DNA of 64,000 nucleotides from NCBI GenBank assembly GCA_036478595.1, contig JAZGEF010000039.1:111803-175802 (forward strand), in the 5' to 3' direction. The notes beneath the pieces are model-generated. The model did not search any database, was not told the origin of the DNA, and worked only from the letters and a program-made list of their open reading frames with translations. The DNA comes from Granulosicoccus sp036478595. GTDB lineage: Bacteria; Pseudomonadota; Gammaproteobacteria; Granulosicoccales; Granulosicoccaceae. Positions 60,788 through 64,000 of this stretch are shown piece after piece; position 1 is the stretch's first letter, and each line of letters begins with the position of its first letter. Made by a program: the position numbers and the translations under genes.

Positions 60788-62740
60788 ATGAAACTACTCT
60801 ACACTCTTGTACCCGTAGCACCATTGCTGGCTGCCATCATTGCTGGCTTCTTTGGTAGCAAGATCGGCCGTACTAATAGCCATCGCATTACCATTGCTGG
60901 TGTAGCGATTGCATTTTTGCTCTCGCTTGTTGTGTTTCAACGGCATGTGTTAGGCGGCGCTGAGGCCTTTAACGAGTCCCTGTACATCTGGATGGTGAGT
61001 GGTGGTATTCGATTCGAAATTGGTTTCCTAATCGACAATCTCACCGTGTTAATGATGCTGGTAGTAACATTCGTATCATTGATGGTGCACATTTACACCA
61101 TTGGCTATATGGTCGATGACCCAGGCTATCAGCGGTTTTTCAGTTACATTTCGTTATTTACGTTTTCGATGTTAATGCTGATTATGTCGAACAACTTCCT
61201 GCAGTTATTTTTTGGCTGGGAGGCGGTGGGCCTGGTCTCGTATTTGCTGATCGGCTTTTGGTTTAAAAAAGACACCGCCATCTTTGCCAACATGAAAGCG
61301 TTCCTGGTTAATCGAGTCGGGGATTTCGGTTTTCTTTTAGGTATAGCGGGTGTGGTGTATTACACCGGCAGCCTGGATTACTTCGATGCCTTTAATGCAG
61401 CTCCCACAATTGCTGGGCAGACCATGAACATTGTGGGTAGTGCTGAATGGTCTGCTATCACGGTGATCTGCATATTATTATTTATTGGTGCGATGGGTAA
61501 ATCTGCTCAGGTGCCATTACATGTTTGGCTACCTGATTCAATGGAAGGCCCAACCCCTATCTCAGCGTTGATACACGCTGCCACCATGGTTACGGCCGGT
61601 ATCTTTATGGTGGCGCGCATGTCGCCCTTATTTGAATTGTCTGAAACGGCACTAAGCTTTATCCTGATTATTGGTTCGATCACTGCCTTCTTTATGGGGC
61701 TGATCGGTATTGTGCAAAACGACATTAAGAAGATTGTGGCCTATTCAACCTTATCGCAATTGGGCTATATGACTGTCGCGCTTGGCGTCTCGGCCTATTC
61801 GGCGGCTATTTTTCACCTTATGACACACGCCTTCTTTAAGGCATTATTGTTCTTAGCAGCTGGCTCAGTCATCATCGCGTTGCATCATGAGCAAGATATC
61901 CGCAAGATGGGTGGCCTACGCAAGTACATGCCGATCACGTATTGGACGTCATTGATTGGCTCGCTGGCTTTGATTGGTTTTCCCGGTTTGTCCGGTTTCT
62001 TTTCAAAAGATTTGATCATTGAAGCAGTGCATCATTCAACCATACCCGGTGCCAGGGTCGCGTACTACGCGGTGTTGTCTGGTGTGTTTATCACGGCGTT
62101 TTATTCCTTTCGTTTGTTCTTCTTGGTATTCCACGGTGAAACCCGCATGGATAAGCACACCGCTGAGCATGCACATGAACCACCACGGGTTGTTACGTGG
62201 CCGTTAATATTGCTAGCTATACCGTCAGTATTGATTGGTGGTATGACACTGATGAACGTTGGCTTTGGTGATTATTTTGGCAGTGCCATCTTTGTTGCGC
62301 CTGAGCATGATGTGGTTAAAGCGGTTGCAGACACTACACACGGCCCGCTAGCCATGGTTAAACACAGTATTGCTACTGTGCCCTTGTATCTGGCTGCAGC
62401 TGGTGTGTTTACCGCTTGCTTGTTCTATCTGATCATGCCGTCAATACCAGCCTTCTTACATGACAAGCTTGGCTTTCTGCACCGCCTACTTAGTAACAAA
62501 TATGGATTTGATGATTTTAACCAGTTGGTCTTCGCTGGTGGCAGTGTTGGCCTCGGGCGATTCTTCTGGAAGAAGGGCGATCAAACCTTGATTGATGGTG
62601 CCTTGGTTAATGGCTCGGCTAGCAAAATAGGCAGCCTTTCCGGTATCGCTCGATTTATGCAAACAGGCTTTCTGTTCCACTATGCATTCGCGATGATTCT
62701 GGGATTATTGGCAATGCTGACATGGTTCTTGTTTACATGA
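60788..62740 (+). CDS. nuoL: NADH-quinone oxidoreductase subunit L
   Basis: NuoL (650 residues) is an antiporter-like proton channel of complex I at the distal end of the membrane arm. Conserved features are FFGWEAVGLVSYLLIGFWF (Glu of the channel), SAQVPLHVWLPDSMEGPTPISALIHAATMV and a Lys-rich central region (LIGIVQNDIKKIVAYSTLSQLGYM), plus the long lateral helix at the C-terminus. nuoM follows 61 bp later. Confidence 0.97.
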   Translation: MKLLYTLVPVAPLLAAIIAGFFGSKIGRTNSHRITIAGVAIAFLLSLVVFQRHVLGGAEAFNESLYIWMVSGGIRFEIGFLIDNLTVLMMLVVTFVSLMVHIYTIGYMVDDPGYQRFFSYISLFTFSMLMLIMSNNFLQLFFGWEAVGLVSYLLIGFWFKKDTAIFANMKAFLVNRVGDFGFLLGIAGVVYYTGSLDYFDAFNAAPTIAGQTMNIVGSAEWSAITVICILLFIGAMGKSAQVPLHVWLPDSMEGPTPISALIHAATMVTAGIFMVARMSPLFELSETALSFILIIGSITAFFMGLIGIVQNDIKKIVAYSTLSQLGYMTVALGVSAYSAAIFHLMTHAFFKALLFLAAGSVIIALHHEQDIRKMGGLRKYMPITYWTSLIGSLALIGFPGLSGFFSKDLIIEAVHHSTIPGARVAYYAVLSGVFITAFYSFRLFFLVFHGETRMDKHTAEHAHEPPRVVTWPLILLAIPSVLIGGMTLMNVGFGDYFGSAIFVAPEHDVVKAVADTTHGPLAMVKHSIATVPLYLAAAGVFTACLFYLIMPSIPAFLHDKLGFLHRLLSNKYGFDDFNQLVFAGGSVGLGRFFWKKGDQTLIDGALVNGSASKIGSLSGIARFMQTGFLFHYAFAMILGLLAMLTWFLFT

Positions 62741-62801
62741 TGGCTGCTGCAAATAACAACTCTACGATGACTGCCAATCCACAAAAAACAGGAAGCCTAT
62801 C

Positions 62802-64000
62802 GTGACTCACTTACTGAGCTTGCTTATCTGGCTACCCATAGTTGGCGGTATAGCGATAGTTGTCTTAGGCGATTCGCGATCACGTCCGTTTGCGGCTGTG
62901 GTGTCGGGACTAACCTTATTGTTGAGCCTACCGCTGTACCTTAATTTTGATCGAACCACATCGGACATGCAATTTGCTGAGTTGTTTGCCTGGTTACCGA
63001 TGTTTGATATTAATTACTCGCTCGGTGTCGATGGAATTTCGATGCCATTGATTGTGTTAACGGCAATGATCAATGTGATTGTGGTGATATCGGCCTGGGA
63101 AGTCATTAAAGATCGGCCCGCCTTATATATGGGTGCTTTCCAAATCATGACTGGCCTGATGATTGGTGTGTTCTCAGCTCTTGATGCGATTTTGTTTTAC
63201 ATCTTCTTTGAAGCCACACTGATACCAATGTTTTTAATCATCGGTATTTGGGGTGGGCCAAATCGCGTCTATGCCACTATCAAATTCTTCTTGTATACGT
63301 TTTTAGGTTCGGTGTTTATGCTGATAGCGCTGATCTACTTATATCAGGTAGGGGGCAGCTTTAGTATTTTAGACATGCACGTACTGCCTCTGGCGCAAAA
63401 GCCACAGGTATGGGTGTTTTTGGCTTTCCTGGTGGCGTTTGCAGTCAAAATACCGATGTTCCCTGTGCACACCTGGCTCCCTGATGCGCACGTTGAGGCA
63501 CCGACTGCTGGCTCCGCGGTGTTAGCAGCCATCATGCTTAAAATGGGGGGGTATGGCTTTCTGCGTTTCAGCTTACCGATTACGCCCAATGCTGCTGCCC
63601 AGTTAGACATGCTGATGATCGTCTTATCGTTGATAGCGATCGTCTATATCGGTTTTGTGGCCTTAGCGCAGAACGACATGAAAAAATTAATTGCGTATTC
63701 ATCGATATCGCATATGGGTTTTGTCACCCTTGGTATATTTATCGCTTTCCGCTTGGTGGTATCACAAGACCCAGATGGTGCAGCACTTGGCCTCGAAGGC
63801 GCGATGATGCAAATGATATCGCATGGTTTTATATCAGCCGCGATGTTCTTATGTGTTGGCGTGATGTACGACAGAGTGCACAGCCGTGAGATTAGTGCCT
63901 ACGGTGGTGTTATCAACACCATGCCTATTTTTGGCGCGTTTATGGTGTTCTTTGCAATGGCCAATGCAGGCTTACCGGGCACCTCAGGTTTTGTCGGTGA
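62802..64000 (+). CDS. nuoM: NADH-quinone oxidoreductase subunit M (C-terminus outside window)
   Basis: The frame starting at GTG 62802 (Shine-Dalgarno GGAAG, 7 bp before) runs open to the window end, giving about 400 residues of another antiporter-like subunit. Features: YSLGVDGISMPLIVL, FYIFFEATLIPMFLIIGIWGG, KIPMFPVHTWLPDAHVEAPTAGSAVLAAIMLK and LAQNDMKKLIAYSSISHMGFV, with the channel Glu/Lys residues. It is the last nuo gene visible; nuoN is presumably next. Confidence 0.96.
   Translation, partial: MTHLLSLLIWLPIVGGIAIVVLGDSRSRPFAAVVSGLTLLLSLPLYLNFDRTTSDMQFAELFAWLPMFDINYSLGVDGISMPLIVLTAMINVIVVISAWEVIKDRPALYMGAFQIMTGLMIGVFSALDAILFYIFFEATLIPMFLIIGIWGGPNRVYATIKFFLYTFLGSVFMLIALIYLYQVGGSFSILDMHVLPLAQKPQVWVFLAFLVAFAVKIPMFPVHTWLPDAHVEAPTAGSAVLAAIMLKMGGYGFLRFSLPITPNAAAQLDMLMIVLSLIAIVYIGFVALAQNDMKKLIAYSSISHMGFVTLGIFIAFRLVVSQDPDGAALGLEGAMMQMISHGFISAAMFLCVGVMYDRVHSREISAYGGVINTMPIFGAFMVFFAMANAGLPGTSGFVG

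Noticed and set aside
1..64000. CRISPR array, insertion sequence, prophage or rRNA operon
   Set aside because: No regularly spaced repeats, transposase, integrase, terminal inverted repeats or rRNA-like sequence seen.

Overview
The window is a chromosomal segment of a gammaproteobacterium. The evidence is gene order: hemA-prfA-prmC diverging from a TPR lipoprotein gene, lolB, ispE, tRNA-Gln, prs, rplY, pth and ychF; yhbY/rlmE/ftsH/folP/glmM/tpiA/secG/tRNA-Leu; then the nuo operon. HiPIP, a membrane pyrophosphatase, an aldehyde:ferredoxin oxidoreductase and RNase J alongside these genes suggest an environmental, probably marine or sediment lineage near the Chromatiales/Granulosicoccaceae rather than an enteric. 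That placement is inference. Many start codons are TTG or GTG (ispE, tpiA, ftsH, a histidine kinase; lolB, pth, rlmE, folP, nuoB, nuoJ, nuoM).

Layout. 1-10.9 kb is the housekeeping block: ppx (cut by the window edge), prmC, prfA and hemA on the minus strand; TPR lipoprotein, lolB, ispE, tRNA-Gln, prs, rplY, pth and ychF on the plus strand. 10.9-26 kb is more accessory: an EamA exporter, a serine/threonine dehydratase-type PLP enzyme, tRNA-Met, a DHH phosphoesterase, a leaderless solute-binding protein, a DUF222-HNH protein, a PDZ protein and a VOC protein. It also holds a sulfatase remnant, a TTC38-like TPR protein, a deleted sulfite-oxidase remnant, a 2OG-Fe(II) oxygenase, an H-NOX/HNOBA-GGDEF-EAL nitric-oxide/c-di-GMP pair, and a lipoprotein hydrolase.

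26-45 kb holds soluble (ppa) and membrane (hppA) pyrophosphatases in divergent orientation, an orphan response regulator without a phosphoacceptor Asp, RNase J, a CNNM/CBS transporter-like protein, rhodanese, HiPIP, two uncharacterised proteins and a secreted DUF11-type protein. An operon for a polyferredoxin, AOR and a MoaD-like protein follows, then a GNAT acetyltransferase, a DUF937 protein, a tauA remnant and a two-component system. 44.4-51.1 kb is the conserved yhbY/rlmE-ftsH-folP-glmM-tpiA-secG-tRNA-Leu block. 51.3-64 kb is nuoA to nuoM, with nuoM cut by the window edge.

The genes fall into a few working groups: translation and its release factors (prfA, prmC, pth, ychF, rplY, rlmE, three tRNAs); envelope biogenesis (lolB, glmM, secG, ftsH); isoprenoid, heme, folate and PRPP precursors (ispE, hemA, folP, prs); and energy conservation (nuo, hppA, HiPIP, AOR). 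The most distinctive signals are the HNOBA domain fused to GGDEF-EAL next to H-NOX, three separate decayed organosulfur genes (sulfatase, sulfite oxidase, tauA) each with an internal deletion, and several clean palindromes placed where operators would be expected. I saw no CRISPR array, insertion sequence, prophage or rRNA.
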